A DNA stretch of 64,000 nucleotides from Butyricicoccus intestinisimiae (GCF_018918345.1 NZ_JAHLQI010000004.1:1-64000), one strand, 5' to 3'. Counted from the first letter of the stretch, positions 17,857 through 27,060 are shown. Notes: generated by a model from the letters alone, not told the origin. Made by a program: numbers and translations.

Positions 17857-19218
17857 TTATTTTGCGTTTTCGGATTGTGCCGGATGCTCCGCTTCCATAT
17901 TTTGCGGAAGAATCAGATTCAAAACAATGGCGACGACAAAGACAACCGCAACACAGTTCTGTGCAAAGACGGTTTGAACCATCTGCGGGAAAATCGCAAA
18001 CAGATCTGCGCACTGAGTAAAGCCGAGGCCGATGCTGAGCGAGAGCGCCGCAATCACAGTGTTGCGCTGCGAAAAGCCGCACTTGCTTATCATCTGCAGG
18101 CCGCTGACGACAATGGTGCCGAACATCATAATGGTGCAGCCGCCGAGCACTGCATCCGGCAGCGTTGCGAGCAATGCGCCGAACATCGGGAACACGCCGG
18201 CAAGAATCATAATCACTGCGCCGGTTGCAATGGTGAAGCGATTGACAACCTTGGTCATCGCAACCAGACCGACGTTTTGGCTGAACGATGTAATCGGCAG
18301 GCAGCCAAAGACAGAGGACAGCGAGCTGATAAAGCCGTCACAGGCGATGGAACCGGAGGTTTCCTTTTCCGTGACATCGCGTCCCAAACCGGAGGCAGCC
18401 AGCGCCGAGGTGTCACCGATGGTTTCGGTTGCAGATACCAAGAAGATGAGCACGACAGACACAATCGCGTCCGGACGGAATTCCATGCGGAACGGCATCA
18501 GCTGCGGAATGGCGATAAGAGATGTGCCTGCCAGCGAAGAAAAGTCCACCATGTGCATGCATACGGCGAGAATATAGCCGACAATCAAGCCGAACAGCAC
18601 AGAGAGCTGCTTCCAAAAGGACTTGGCAAATACATGAAACAGGATACAGCAAACCAGCGTCACAACGCCGAGAATCCAGTTTTCTGCCGAGCCGAAATTT
18701 TCGCTGCCGGCACCGCCGCCGAACGAATTTGCGCCGACGCTGAGCAGAGAAAAGCCAATGGCAGTGACCACACTGGCGGAGACAATCGGAGAAATCAGCT
18801 TGATCCAATACTTGGCAAATAGGCCGAGAACGCCTTCAATCATGCCGCCGATGAGCACTGCGCCCATAATCGCGCCGTACCCGTACTGCGCACCGACAAA
18901 GCTGAGAATCGACACAAAGGTAAAGCTGATGCCCATGACGATGGGCAGACCGGAGCCGATCTTGCCGAACAGCGGAAACAGCTGTACCAGTGTGCCGATG
19001 CCGGCAATGAGCATGGCACTCTGAATGAGCAGAGCGGTTTCCTTGCTGTCCAGTCCGCAGGCACCGCCGACAATCAAAATCGGCGCAATGTTGGATACGA
19101 ACATCGCCAAAATGTGCTGCAAGCCGAACGGAATGGCATTGAGAAGCGGCACTTTGCCGTCCAACGTGTAAATATGATTGACAGAAGCGGATTCTGTCGA
19201 TGTTTTTGTAGCGTGCAT
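17857..19218 (-). CDS. pbuX: NCS2-family xanthine permease
   Basis: 453-residue proton-coupled purine transporter with about 14 membrane segments. Family marks are the start LLNAIPFGLQHILAMFVSNIAP, and NVGLVAMTKVVNR and TSFSQN in the ion/purine site region. The TAAGGAG site precedes the ATG at 19218. It lies 9 bp behind xpt in the same direction, which argues for xanthine rather than uracil as substrate. Both are read from a promoter upstream of xpt, and a hairpin ends the transcript. Confidence 0.9.
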   Translation of the reverse strand: MHATKTSTESASVNHIYTLDGKVPLLNAIPFGLQHILAMFVSNIAPILIVGGACGLDSKETALLIQSAMLIAGIGTLVQLFPLFGKIGSGLPIVMGISFTFVSILSFVGAQYGYGAIMGAVLIGGMIEGVLGLFAKYWIKLISPIVSASVVTAIGFSLLSVGANSFGGGAGSENFGSAENWILGVVTLVCCILFHVFAKSFWKQLSVLFGLIVGYILAVCMHMVDFSSLAGTSLIAIPQLMPFRMEFRPDAIVSVVLIFLVSATETIGDTSALAASGLGRDVTEKETSGSIACDGFISSLSSVFGCLPITSFSQNVGLVAMTKVVNRFTIATGAVIMILAGVFPMFGALLATLPDAVLGGCTIMMFGTIVVSGLQMISKCGFSQRNTVIAALSLSIGLGFTQCADLFAIFPQMVQTVFAQNCVAVVFVVAIVLNLILPQNMEAEHPAQSENAK

Positions 19219-19227
19219 GAAATCTCC

Positions 19228-19809
19228 TTACTGTTCGCGGAACTGAACCGTACCGTTTGCAGCGTCCATGCCCTCAACAATTGCGAGAGATTCCAGCTGA
19301 TAGCCAAAATTACGAATGATGCGGCCGCCCTGCTGGAAGCCCTTCTCGACAGCGATGCCGATGCCTTCCACGGTACCGCCTGCCTGTGCAACGATGGACA
19401 GCAGACCCTGTAAAGCACAGCCGTTTGCAAGGAAATCATCAATAATCAGCACATGATCGTTCTCATCCAGAAATTTCTTGGATACAATCACCTGATTCTT
19501 GCACTTGTGCGTAAAGGACTCTACCTCTGCCACATAAACGTCACCGTCGATGTTGATGCTCTGAGACTTCTTTGCAAAAACAACCGGAACATGAAAATGA
19601 CTTGCTACGATACAGGCGATGCCGATGCCGGAAGCCTCGATGGTGAGAATTTTGTTGATCGGCTTGCCTTCAAAACGGCGCTTAAATTCCTCGCCCATCT
19701 GGTTGAACAGATCAATATCCATCTGATGGTTGAGAAAGCTGTCTACCTTCAGAATGTTTCCTTCCTTAACGATACCGTCTTTTACGATACGCTCTTCTAA
19801 AAAATTCAT
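19228..19809 (-). CDS. xpt: Xanthine phosphoribosyltransferase
   Basis: Converts xanthine plus PRPP to XMP in purine salvage; cytoplasmic. 193 residues from the ATG at 19809 (AAGGAT upstream), near the 194 of the Bacillus enzyme. Visible are [10 protein letters not shown], the ligand strand [13 protein letters not shown], and the PRPP-binding loop [17 protein letters not shown], then [11 protein letters not shown]. It is the first gene of the xpt-pbuX operon. I could not find the conserved purine riboswitch sequence in its leader, unlike in Bacillus. Confidence 0.95.
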   Translation of the reverse strand: MNFLEERIVKDGIVKEGNILKVDSFLNHQMDIDLFNQMGEEFKRRFEGKPINKILTIEASGIGIACIVASHFHVPVVFAKKSQSINIDGDVYVAEVESFTHKCKNQVIVSKKFLDENDHVLIIDDFLANGCALQGLLSIVAQAGGTVEGIGIAVEKGFQQGGRIIRNFGYQLESLAIVEGMDAANGTVQFREQ

Positions 19810-20157
19810 AATGATCCTTCCTTCGTATGTATTCAATGTGATATACACTTCAGTGTACCAAAAAAATCGACAAATATATACTGGTATTATATCAGAAAAA
19901 CCATGAAATTCATACAATTCTTTTGAATTTTTTTTACAGAGGGGGAGAGACCGGAACATGGGGTTTGCATCAGGGATTTCCAAAATTCTTTACTTTTTCA
20001 AGGGTTGCGGTATAATGAAATCAAGAGATTGGGGAGGTATGCCGGATTCTCCGTTCGGTTTGGATTTTGTGGTTATATAATTTAAGAATAGTGATTATGT
20101 TTCCCTGCATTGTCCGTTGACAGAGAGTACAAAACATAATATAGGGAAGGAAAACCA
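19810..20157. promoter_or_regulatory. Divergent control region of xpt and the flavodoxin-like gene
   Basis: No gene. Minus strand: extended -10 TGATATAAT at 19886-19894 for xpt, then in its leader a 6-2-6 dyad TACACT-TC-AGTGTA at 19844-19857 that could be an operator. Plus strand: TTTACT (19989-19994), 16-bp spacer, TATAAT (20011-20016) before the flavodoxin-like gene, leaving a leader of about 135 bases. No riboswitch class recognised. Confidence 0.5.
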
Positions 20158-20691
20158 ATGAAAAATATATTGATTATTTCGAGCTCGCCGAGAAAAAAAG
20201 GGAATTCGCAGCTCTTGTGTGAGCAGTTCAAAAAAGGAGCAGAAGAAAAAGGCCATCAGGTGAAAATCGTACGCATCATGGAGCAAAATATAGGCTTTTG
20301 CAGAGCCTGTGACGGCTGTATGAGAAATGGCGGCACCTGCGTATTACAAGATGACATGGCTGAAATACTCAAAATGTTTCAGAAGGCAGATGTACTTGTG
20401 CTGGCCACTCCGGTATATTTTTATGGAATCAGTGCCCAAATGAAGACCTTTATTGACCGCACGTATCCTATCTGGCAGCATCTTGGCAAAAAAGAGGTTT
20501 ACTATATTATATCAGCTGGTCTGGGTGAGGACATTATTGAGCGATCGCTCGGTGATCTGGATGGTTTTGTAGAGCATCTGGAAGAATACAAGATTGCAGG
20601 AAAGATATATGCGGCAAATGTGATGGAGGCAGGATTGGTTAAGAATCAACGTGTTTTCCAAACGGCCTATGATATGGGATGTTCTGTTTAA
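20158..20691 (+). CDS. Flavodoxin-fold NAD(P)H-dependent FMN reductase
   Basis: 177 residues. N-terminal strand and phosphate loop ILIISSSPRKKGNSQ mark an NADPH-dependent FMN reductase or iron-sulfur flavoprotein-like fold; GFCRACDGCMRNGGTCVLQDDM carries a Cys pattern typical of the anaerobe subgroup, and ATPVYFYGISAQMKTFIDRTYP follows. It probably binds FMN and passes electrons in the cytoplasm. A usable ribosome site GGGAAGGA precedes the ATG. A long-stem terminator follows, so it is its own unit. Confidence 0.88.
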   Translation: MKNILIISSSPRKKGNSQLLCEQFKKGAEEKGHQVKIVRIMEQNIGFCRACDGCMRNGGTCVLQDDMAEILKMFQKADVLVLATPVYFYGISAQMKTFIDRTYPIWQHLGKKEVYYIISAGLGEDIIERSLGDLDGFVEHLEEYKIAGKIYAANVMEAGLVKNQRVFQTAYDMGCSV

Positions 20692-20765
20692 CATGCTGTT
20701 TGAGGGAATCGGTTGGGTTTCAAAAACTGACGATTATACAGGCTAAAATGCGGTTCGTGAGACAT

Positions 20766-20824
20766 TGGCGAGCTTCTCATCTTGACGCTCCGGCGGAGCA
20801 GAGATTCAGAAGCTCGCTTTTTTG
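20766..20824 (+). terminator. Terminator after the flavodoxin-like gene
   Basis: Ten-base arms 20768-20777 (GCGAGCTTCT) and 20808-20817, with an inner GCTCC/GGAGC stem, followed by a run of T. Confidence 0.8.
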
Positions 20825-20844
20825 TGCAATGCCTGCGGATAATA

Positions 20845-20873
20845 TTGATTTGATTCACAGCCTGACATATAAT
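20845..20873 (+). promoter_or_regulatory. Promoter of the SRA-like gene
   Basis: TTGATT at 20845-20850, 17-bp spacer, TATAAT at 20868-20873, 50 bp before the start codon. Confidence 0.7.
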
Positions 20874-20922
20874 GTAACTGTAAAAATGCGTCGGATAAAG
20901 AAAATAAGAGGTGAAATGGTAC

Positions 20923-21687
20923 ATGTTTAATCCTGGTTTAGAAATCGGGCAAATACTGAAAAATAGTGAAATTGTCGAAATCTTTAAGTGTGGTAATATG
21001 GGTGGTATGCGCCGATCAAAAACTACAAATACTTTGGTGATTGTTTCCGATTATACAAAGGGCATTTATCATGATAAATGGATTGGCGGTGTCCTCCACT
21101 ATACAGGCATGGGAAAGTCTGGTGATCAGGATATTCATTGGGCACAAAATGCTACACTTGCAGCATGTGGTCAAAATGGCGTTGACGTTCATCTTTTTGA
21201 AGTTATAGATGCCGGCGACTATATTTATTGCGGCAGAATTGAACTTGTTTCAAAGCCTTATGTTGATGTACAGCCCGATATAGATGGAAATGACCGCAAG
21301 GTTTGGATGTTTCCGATACGTCCAGTGCCGGAAAATAATGTAAAAAAACCGGAGATGTTCGTATTTAAGGATATGGATGACTATAAGGCACGCGGCAAGA
21401 ATGTCGATGCAGAGTACGTAACGCTGCTTGCCAAGAAGAAAAAGGTCAGAAAAAAAGCAGCTTCCAAATTGTCAACACCGATTCCTATGGTTGCGCCTGC
21501 TTCACCAAAGCCAGCAGTCGTTGTTCCGGCAAGTATACTTGGCAAGCGGGTCAAACATAAATCTTATGATGAAGGAATAATTACCGGAATTTCAAATGCC
21601 ATTATCACTGTTTCATTCGATGACGTAGGCGAAAAGAAGCTGGGATATGAGATTTGTATCAAAAATAAGCTGATTGAGATTATATAA
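20923..21687 (+). CDS. SRA-like modified-DNA-reader protein with C-terminal Tudor-like domain
   Basis: 254 residues from the ATG at 20923 (AGAGGTGA eight bases upstream; a GTG at 20911 is less likely). Residues 1-140 resemble the N-terminal SRA-like head domain of ScoMcrA-type modification-dependent enzymes: DYTKGIYHDKWIGGVLHYTGMG, GDQDIHWAQN, VHLFEV, Y.Y.G.IELV, and VWMFPIRP. A Lys/Ala/Pro linker (about 165-205) leads to a small barrel GKRVKHKSYDEGIITGI...ITVSFDDVGEKKLGY like the Tudor-like tail of UvrD helicases. No HNH or other nuclease motif is present. Lower GC than its neighbours suggests transfer. A defence or DNA-modification sensing role is inference. Confidence 0.65.
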   Translation: MFNPGLEIGQILKNSEIVEIFKCGNMGGMRRSKTTNTLVIVSDYTKGIYHDKWIGGVLHYTGMGKSGDQDIHWAQNATLAACGQNGVDVHLFEVIDAGDYIYCGRIELVSKPYVDVQPDIDGNDRKVWMFPIRPVPENNVKKPEMFVFKDMDDYKARGKNVDAEYVTLLAKKKKVRKKAASKLSTPIPMVAPASPKPAVVVPASILGKRVKHKSYDEGIITGISNAIITVSFDDVGEKKLGYEICIKNKLIEII

Positions 21688-21892
21688 AGAAAGTTGCAGT
21701 TGAATTTTCGTTTGCACAAGTCGAAAACTATCGAATATATGGAAGTTTTGAACTTGCATTTCCGAAGTTTAAAAGAAAATTATAGTCCAAAACAGTTGAA
21801 AAGAAAGCGGTATGGAATATATAATGAAGTAGCGCCCGCCCAAAACAGCGCAAATTACGGCGTTTTAGGGCATTGCAGAAAGGAAAATTCCA

Positions 21893-22354
21893 ATGATTAA
21901 AATACTTTTCGTCTGCCACGGCAACATCTGCCGCAGTCCGATGGCAGAGTTCGTGATGAAAGACATGGTGCAGGCGGCGGGGCTGCAGGACGAGATTTAT
22001 GTCGAGTCTGCCGCGACCAGCACAGAAGAAATCGGCAATCCGGTCTATCCGCCTGCGCGGAGAAAGCTGGCAGAGCACGGCATTGGCTGTGCAGGCAAAA
22101 CAGCGCGCCAGTTAAGACGGCAGGATTATGAAACCTTTGATTTGCTGATTGGCATGGATTCTGCCAATTTGCGTAATATGCGCCGGATGTGCGGCGGGGA
22201 TGAAGAAAACAAAATCCATGCAATGATGGACTATACTGACCGACCCGGCGAGGTCGCTGACCCGTGGTATACCGGAAATTTTGAGGATACGTGGCGCGAT
22301 GTCAATGCGGGCTGCCGCGGTCTGCTGGAACAACTGAAACGCGAGGCGCTGTAA
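21893..22354 (+). CDS. Low-molecular-weight protein-tyrosine phosphatase
   Basis: 153 residues. The catalytic P-loop CHGNICRS lies at the N-terminus (FVCHGNICRSPMAE) and the general-acid Asp in VADPWYTG near residue 120, both as expected. It removes phosphate from tyrosine, often on BY-kinases that govern capsule export, but no kinase is in this window. GAAAGGAAA precedes the ATG. Its stop codon directly abuts the dsdA start, so the two are translationally coupled. Confidence 0.93.
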   Translation: MIKILFVCHGNICRSPMAEFVMKDMVQAAGLQDEIYVESAATSTEEIGNPVYPPARRKLAEHGIGCAGKTARQLRRQDYETFDLLIGMDSANLRNMRRMCGGDEENKIHAMMDYTDRPGEVADPWYTGNFEDTWRDVNAGCRGLLEQLKREAL

Positions 22355-23686
22355 ATGCTGCATATGGAAAAATTAGATAACAATCCGGTTGTTCGTGATT
22401 TGCGGAAAACCAAAGAAATCTTGTGGCTCAATCCGGATCATGTTCCGTTTGCGCAGGCACAACTGGCATTGACCGCGGTGGATATAGATGACGCAGAACG
22501 GCGGCTGCAGCGCTTTGCACCGCTTATCATGAAGTATTTTCCGGAAACCATTCCGGCGCAGGGAATCATTGAATCACCGCTGGTTCGCATTCCGGATATG
22601 CAGCGCGATTTACAAGAAAAAGAACAGATGCCGATAGATGGAACGCTGCTGCTGAAGCAAGACAGCGATTTGGCAATCGCGGGTTCTGTCAAGGCGCGCG
22701 GCGGTATTTATGAAGTACTCAAACATACAGAGGAACTGGCATTGCGGCATGGATTGCTGCACGAACAGGATGTGAAAAACGGCAGCGCACAGGCATATGA
22801 AGCCTTGGCGCATCGCAAGGATTTTTTTCATCAGTATACCGTTCAGGTCGGCTCGACAGGAAATTTGGGCTTGAGCATTGGTATTATGAGCGCAGTGATT
22901 GGATATCAGGCGGTTGTGCATATGTCTGCCGATGCGCGGCAATGGAAAAAAGACCTGTTGCGCCAATATGGCGTCACGGTAAAAGAATATGAAAGCGATT
23001 ATTCCAGTGCGGTGAAGCAGGGAAGAGCGCTGTCTGATGCCGATTCGAACAGCTATTTTGTAGATGACGAAAATTCAAAAAATCTGTTTTTGGGATATGC
23101 AGTTGCGGCAAAGCGGCTGAAAAAACAGCTGGAAACAATGGGACTTGCGCCGAATGAGCAGCGCCCGCTGTTCGTATATCTGCCATGCGGCGTCGGCGGC
23201 GCACCGGGCGGCATCACGTTCGGACTCAAGCAGGTATTTGGCGATGCAGTGCATTGCTTTTTTGTCGAACCGACGCAGGCACCGTGTATGCTGCTCGGCA
23301 TGGCAACCGGATTAAACAATAGGATTTGTGTCAAAGACATCGGACTGACCGGCTTGACGCATGCGGATGGTCTGGCTGTTGGACGTCCGTTCGGATTTGT
23401 CGGCGGTGTGATGAAACCGCTGCTCAGCGGTATTTGTACGGTGGCAGATTTTCGATTATATCAGTATATGCGTGATTTGCTCAAAACAGAGAATATCTTT
23501 ATCGAACCGAGCTCGTGCGCGGCGTTTGCGGGATTGCGGTATTTTTCGCAGCTGGTCATGCAAAAGTATCTCGAACAACATAACTTGATACAGCAGCTGC
23601 CGCAGGCGATTCACATCGCGTGGGCAACCGGCGGCGCGCTGGTTCCGGAAGAAATTCGTGAACAGTATCAACATACATATTTATAA
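22355..23686 (+). CDS. dsdA: D-serine dehydratase
   Basis: PLP enzyme (fold type II) that deaminates D-serine to pyruvate and ammonia, detoxifying D-serine. 443 residues, normal for DsdA. Features are IIESPLVRIPDMQ, the PLP lysine in AGSVKARGGIYEVLKH, the phosphate-side loop GSTGNLGLSIGIMSA, CGVGGAPGGITFGL and EPSSCAAFAGL. The start at 22355 immediately follows the phosphatase stop; an ATG nine bases on is possible. With dat (7361) the window holds two D-amino-acid genes, though far apart. Confidence 0.94.
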   Translation: MLHMEKLDNNPVVRDLRKTKEILWLNPDHVPFAQAQLALTAVDIDDAERRLQRFAPLIMKYFPETIPAQGIIESPLVRIPDMQRDLQEKEQMPIDGTLLLKQDSDLAIAGSVKARGGIYEVLKHTEELALRHGLLHEQDVKNGSAQAYEALAHRKDFFHQYTVQVGSTGNLGLSIGIMSAVIGYQAVVHMSADARQWKKDLLRQYGVTVKEYESDYSSAVKQGRALSDADSNSYFVDDENSKNLFLGYAVAAKRLKKQLETMGLAPNEQRPLFVYLPCGVGGAPGGITFGLKQVFGDAVHCFFVEPTQAPCMLLGMATGLNNRICVKDIGLTGLTHADGLAVGRPFGFVGGVMKPLLSGICTVADFRLYQYMRDLLKTENIFIEPSSCAAFAGLRYFSQLVMQKYLEQHNLIQQLPQAIHIAWATGGALVPEEIREQYQHTYL

Positions 23687-23702
23687 AGAAATGCACAGAA
23701 TA

Positions 23703-23741
23703 CAAAAAAATCTCCCTTTGCTTGAAAGGGAGATTTTTTCT
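23703..23741. terminator. Bidirectional terminator between dsdA and tgt
   Basis: Fifteen-base arms 23705-23719 and 23725-23739 (AAATCTCCCTTT core) with A-run and T-run. Confidence 0.88.
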
Positions 23742-23755
23742 TTATACAGCAAGAA

Positions 23756-24886
23756 TTAAATGCGCTTGCCGAGCTTTTCGCTCCACTGCTCGCGGAATTC
23801 TGCAAAGCGGCCTTCATCGAGCGCTTTGCGGATTTCCACCATCAGGTTGTTATAGAACCACAGGTTGTGCATAACCGTCAGGCGCTGTCCCAGCATTTCG
23901 CCGGACTTGAGCAGATGACGGATATATGCGCGGCTGTAATTCTGACAAACCGGACAATGACAATGCTCGTCAATCGGCTTGTCATCCAACTGATATTTGG
24001 CGTTGTTCAGATTGCGGATGCCGTCCCATGTAAACAGGTGACCGTGCCGCGCATTGCGGGTCGGCATAACACAGTCAAAGAAATCGACACCGCGCCAAAC
24101 CGCTTCAATGATGTTGGACGGTGTGCCGACGCCCATCAGATAGCGCGGCTTGTTTTCCGGTGCATAGGGAACCACTTCATCGAGAATGTGGTACATGACT
24201 TCGGTGGATTCACCGACAGCCAAACCGCCGATGGCATAGCCATCCAAATCCAGCTCTGCGATGGCCTTCATATGTGCAACACGCAGATCGTCATAGGTGC
24301 CGCCCTGATTGATGGCAAACAGCATCTGCTTCGGGTTTACTGTGGTCGGCAGGCTGTTGAGACGAGCCATTTCTGCTTTGCAGCGATGCAGCCAACGGGT
24401 GGTGCGCTCGCAGGAAGCCTTGACGTACTCATACGGAGACGGATTTTCACAGCATTCGTCAAATGCCATGGCAATATCCGAACCGAGATTGGACTGAATC
24501 TGCATGCTTTCTTCCGGACCCATGAAAATCTTGCGTCCATCGACATGAGAAGAAAAGTACACGCCTTCTTCTTTAATTTTGCGCAGAGACGAGAGAGAGA
24601 ACACCTGAAATCCGCCGCTGTCGGTCAGAATCGGGCCGTCCCAATTCATAAACTTGTGCAGACCGCCCATCGCGCGAACGACTTGATCGCCCGGACGAAT
24701 GTGCAGATGATAGGTGTTGGACAGTTCAATCTGACAACCCAGATCCTTGAGATCCTGCGCGGAAACAGCGCCCTTGATGGCACCTTGTGTGCCGACGTTC
24801 TGGAATACCGGTGTCTGTACGGTGCCGTGTGCACAGGTAAATTCGCCGCGGCGCGCGCGGCCTTCTGTCTTGAGAATCTTAAACAT
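23756..24886 (-). CDS. tgt: tRNA-guanine transglycosylase (queuine/preQ1)
   Basis: Exchanges guanine-34 for preQ1 in tRNAs with GUN anticodons. 376 residues. Visible are [18 protein letters not shown] with the general Asp, the nucleophile region [14 protein letters not shown], and the zinc site [17 protein letters not shown] (three Cys and one His). The start at 24886 overlaps the queA stop by 8 bp, so both are on one mRNA. GGAGGA lies upstream of the ATG. Confidence 0.96.
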   Translation of the reverse strand: MFKILKTEGRARRGEFTCAHGTVQTPVFQNVGTQGAIKGAVSAQDLKDLGCQIELSNTYHLHIRPGDQVVRAMGGLHKFMNWDGPILTDSGGFQVFSLSSLRKIKEEGVYFSSHVDGRKIFMGPEESMQIQSNLGSDIAMAFDECCENPSPYEYVKASCERTTRWLHRCKAEMARLNSLPTTVNPKQMLFAINQGGTYDDLRVAHMKAIAELDLDGYAIGGLAVGESTEVMYHILDEVVPYAPENKPRYLMGVGTPSNIIEAVWRGVDFFDCVMPTRNARHGHLFTWDGIRNLNNAKYQLDDKPIDEHCHCPVCQNYSRAYIRHLLKSGEMLGQRLTVMHNLWFYNNLMVEIRKALDEGRFAEFREQWSEKLGKRI

Positions 24887-25931
24887 GGTTGTCCTCCTTG
24901 TTGGTGTAAATCAGCATGGAGTCACCGAAGCTAAAGAAACGGTATTCCTCCTGAACAGCTACTTTATATGTGCTCATAATCATATCGCGCGATGCGAAAG
25001 CGGAAATCAGCATCATCAGTGTGCTTTCCGGCAGATGGAAATTGGTCACAAGGCAATCAATAGCTTTGAACTGATAGCCCGGATAAATAAAGATATTGGT
25101 CCAGCCGGAGCACGGACGAACAGAACCGTCCTCTGCGGCAATGGTTTCCAGTGTGCGTGTTGCTGTCGTGCCGACAGCGAAAATACGGCCGCCGTTTTTG
25201 CGGGTATTGTTGATAATGGCTGCGTTTTCCTCGTCCAGCATATAAAATTCAGAATGCATCACATGCTCGGAAACATCCTCGACCTTGACCGGACGGAAGG
25301 TTCCCAGACCGACATGCAGTGTCACATAGGCGATATTCACACCCATGTCTTTGATTTGCTGGAGCAGTTCCGGTGTGAAGTGCAGACCGGCAGTTGGTGC
25401 GGCGGCAGAACCCGGCGTCTTGCTGTAGACGGTCTGATAGCGTTCTGGATCTTCCAGCTTTTCCTTAATATACGGCGGGAGCGGCATCATGCCCAGTTCT
25501 TCGAGAATTTCCAAAAAGATGCCTTCGTAATGGAAACGAATGAGACGGTTGCCGCCGTCCGGCAAAATATCCTCTACGGTGGCGGTCAGCTTGCCTTCGC
25601 CAAAGCTCAGCTTGGCGCCGACACGGCATTTCTTGCCCGGACGGGTCAGACATTCCCATACACCGTCGCCCTTATCCGTCAGCAGAACCAGCTCAATCGG
25701 ATAACCGGTGTCCTCGCGGACACCCAGCAGACGAGCCGGAATGACACGGGAGTTGTTGAGAACCAGCGTGTCGCCAGCTCGCAAGTACTCCGGCAGATTG
25801 TAAAAATGTCGGTGCTCAATGGCACCGGTGTCCTTGTTCAGTGCCAGCATGCGAGAAGTATCTCGCTTGTCGAGCGGCGTCTGTGCAATCAGACGTTCTG
25901 GTAAATCGTAATAAAAATCGCTTGTTTTCAT
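24879..25931 (-). CDS. queA: S-adenosylmethionine:tRNA ribosyltransferase-isomerase
   Basis: Builds epoxyqueuosine from preQ1-tRNA using the ribosyl part of SAM. 350 residues from the family-typical start [17 protein letters not shown] at 25931. Also seen are [33 protein letters not shown] and [11 protein letters not shown]. The best ribosome site AAGGAGG lies about 25 bases upstream of this ATG and only a few bases from an in-frame GTG at 25955, so the true start remains uncertain by eight residues. It is first of the queA-tgt operon. Confidence 0.95.
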   Translation of the reverse strand: MKTSDFYYDLPERLIAQTPLDKRDTSRMLALNKDTGAIEHRHFYNLPEYLRAGDTLVLNNSRVIPARLLGVREDTGYPIELVLLTDKGDGVWECLTRPGKKCRVGAKLSFGEGKLTATVEDILPDGGNRLIRFHYEGIFLEILEELGMMPLPPYIKEKLEDPERYQTVYSKTPGSAAAPTAGLHFTPELLQQIKDMGVNIAYVTLHVGLGTFRPVKVEDVSEHVMHSEFYMLDEENAAIINNTRKNGGRIFAVGTTATRTLETIAAEDGSVRPCSGWTNIFIYPGYQFKAIDCLVTNFHLPESTLMMLISAFASRDMIMSTYKVAVQEEYRFFSFGDSMLIYTNKEDNHV

Positions 25932-26011
25932 AATTTCGGCGCGAATACAGCGCACCAGCCTCCTTATCCCCGTACAGCAGGTTGCTTCCTGCTCGGAATG
26001 ATACGAATAAC

Positions 26012-26040
26012 ATCATAGCGGATGGGGGAGAGAAAATCAA
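26012..26040 (-). promoter_or_regulatory. Promoter of queA-tgt
   Basis: Minus strand TTGATT (26035-26040), 17-bp spacer, TATGAT (26012-26017). A small AGCAGG/CCTGCT hairpin lies in the leader near 25966-25985; I do not recognise a preQ1 riboswitch there. Confidence 0.65.
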
Positions 26041-26049
26041 GGGCAATAG

Positions 26050-26710
26050 CGCACAAATCTGTCGCTGCGCGACATCTCTCCCAGAGGGAGAGACAAGTTT
26101 GAATTGTGCGTCAGGGTAAACGTTGCGCACCGGCTTCTTGGCTCTCCCCTTGGGAGAGCTGGCATTTGCGAAGCAAATGACTGAGAGGGCAAGCACGCAA
26201 ACAAGTCTGCTCAGGGCAAATCTTATGCGTATCTTGTCAATCTGACAAAACTCCCTCAGTCTTTGCCTGCGGCGAATCCAGCTCCCTCAAAGAAGGAGCC
26301 TGCCCTCTCTGTCGCTGCGCGACATCTCTCCCAGAGGGAGAGACAAGTTTGGTTTGTGCGAGACAAAAGCCTTCCTCCCTGAGGAAGGTGGCACGGCGTA
26401 AGCCGTGACGGAAGGAGCAGCACACTGGCAGGTCTGCATCAGGGCAAACGACTGAGAGGGCAAGCACGCAAACAAGTCTGCTCAGGGCAAAACTTATGCG
26501 TATCTTGTCAATCTGCAAAACTCCCTCAGTCTTTGCCTGCGGCAAATCCAGCTCCCTCAAAGAAGGAGCCTGCCCTCTCTGTCGCTGCGCGACATCTCTC
26601 CCAGAGGGAGAGACAAGTTTGGATTGTGCGTCAGGGTAAACGTTGCGCACCGGCTTCTCGGCTCTCCCATTGGGAGAGCTGGCATTTGCGAAGCAAATGA
26701 CTGAGAGGGC
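26050..26710. repeat. Cluster of imperfect palindromic intergenic repeats
   Basis: No gene in this stretch. A 40-bp unit beginning GTCGCTGCGCGACATCTC occurs identically at 26061-26100, 26311-26350 and 26581-26620. A unit of about 131 bp beginning GACTGAGAGGGCAAGCACG occurs at 26179-26310 and 26450-26580 with few changes and one indel. A third, with GCTCTCCC...GGGAGAGC and ending in GACTGAGAGGGC, occurs at 26105-26190 and 26625-26710. A lone hairpin unit (CTTCCTCCCTGAGGAAGG) is at about 26370-26419. Many units fold on themselves. This resembles non-autonomous palindromic elements seen in clusters in gut Clostridia; no transposase is present. Confidence 0.8.
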
Positions 26711-26789
26711 TGGAGACTTAACAATCCAGACAATTTTGCATATAAAAATAGAACCGTCCATCAAGAACAGTTCTGCATGATAGTTCAGA

Positions 26790-27008
26790 TTATAAATGAT
26801 ACCATTCAATTAAGGAGTTTACATTGGAATCATCTGCGCCGTACTTGAAGCGCATCATATCCGCGAGCGTGTGCGCGATGTCTGCGAGGTCTGCGCTCAC
26901 GAACGTATCTGCCCAATCCGAGGAGCTAAGATAGAAACGAGCACAATAAATCTTGTTTGCGAGTTGGTCAAAGATATAGTAATCATCACTGCCATGTTCT
27001 AATGCCAC
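26790..27008 (-). CDS. Small uncharacterised protein divergent from the XRE gene
   Basis: 72 residues from a GTG at 27008 with AAGGTG six bases upstream, which supports real translation. The protein is acidic and rich in Asp and aromatic residues (DDYYIFDQLANKIYCARF, SSDWADTFVSADLADIAHTLADMM). It has no signal peptide or membrane helix. I do not recognise a family. It is divergent from an XRE regulator across 103 bp containing repeated TATACGC-type motifs, so the two may form a small regulatory or toxin-antitoxin-like pair; that is a guess. Confidence 0.55.
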   Translation of the reverse strand: MALEHGSDDYYIFDQLANKIYCARFYLSSSDWADTFVSADLADIAHTLADMMRFKYGADDSNVNSLIEWYHL

Positions 27009-27020
27009 TGGTTACACCTT

Positions 27021-27060
27021 CTTATATACGCCTATTACACGTATTATACGCTTATATGAT
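27021..27060. promoter_or_regulatory. Repeated motifs in the divergent XRE control region
   Basis: CTTATATACGC at 27021-27031 recurs in part as ATACGCTTATATG (27046-27058), and ATTACACGT is followed by ATTATACGC (27034-27051). The spacing fits operator half-sites for the adjacent XRE protein. The minus strand also carries TATAAT here for the small gene. Confidence 0.4.

Noticed and set aside
21694-21900. 68-codon frame between the SRA-like gene and the phosphatase
   Set aside because: No ribosome site, composition unlike protein, and its end overlaps the phosphatase start.
25932-26011. preQ1 riboswitch before queA-tgt
   Set aside because: A small AGCAGG/CCTGCT hairpin exists, but the conserved preQ1 aptamer sequences were not found.
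26050-26710. CRISPR array
   Set aside because: Repeats are few, long, unevenly spaced and palindromic in a different way; spacers are absent and no cas gene is near.
26237-26809. 190-codon minus-strand frame over the repeat cluster
   Set aside because: It merely translates the palindromic repeats, and the protein repeats itself accordingly.
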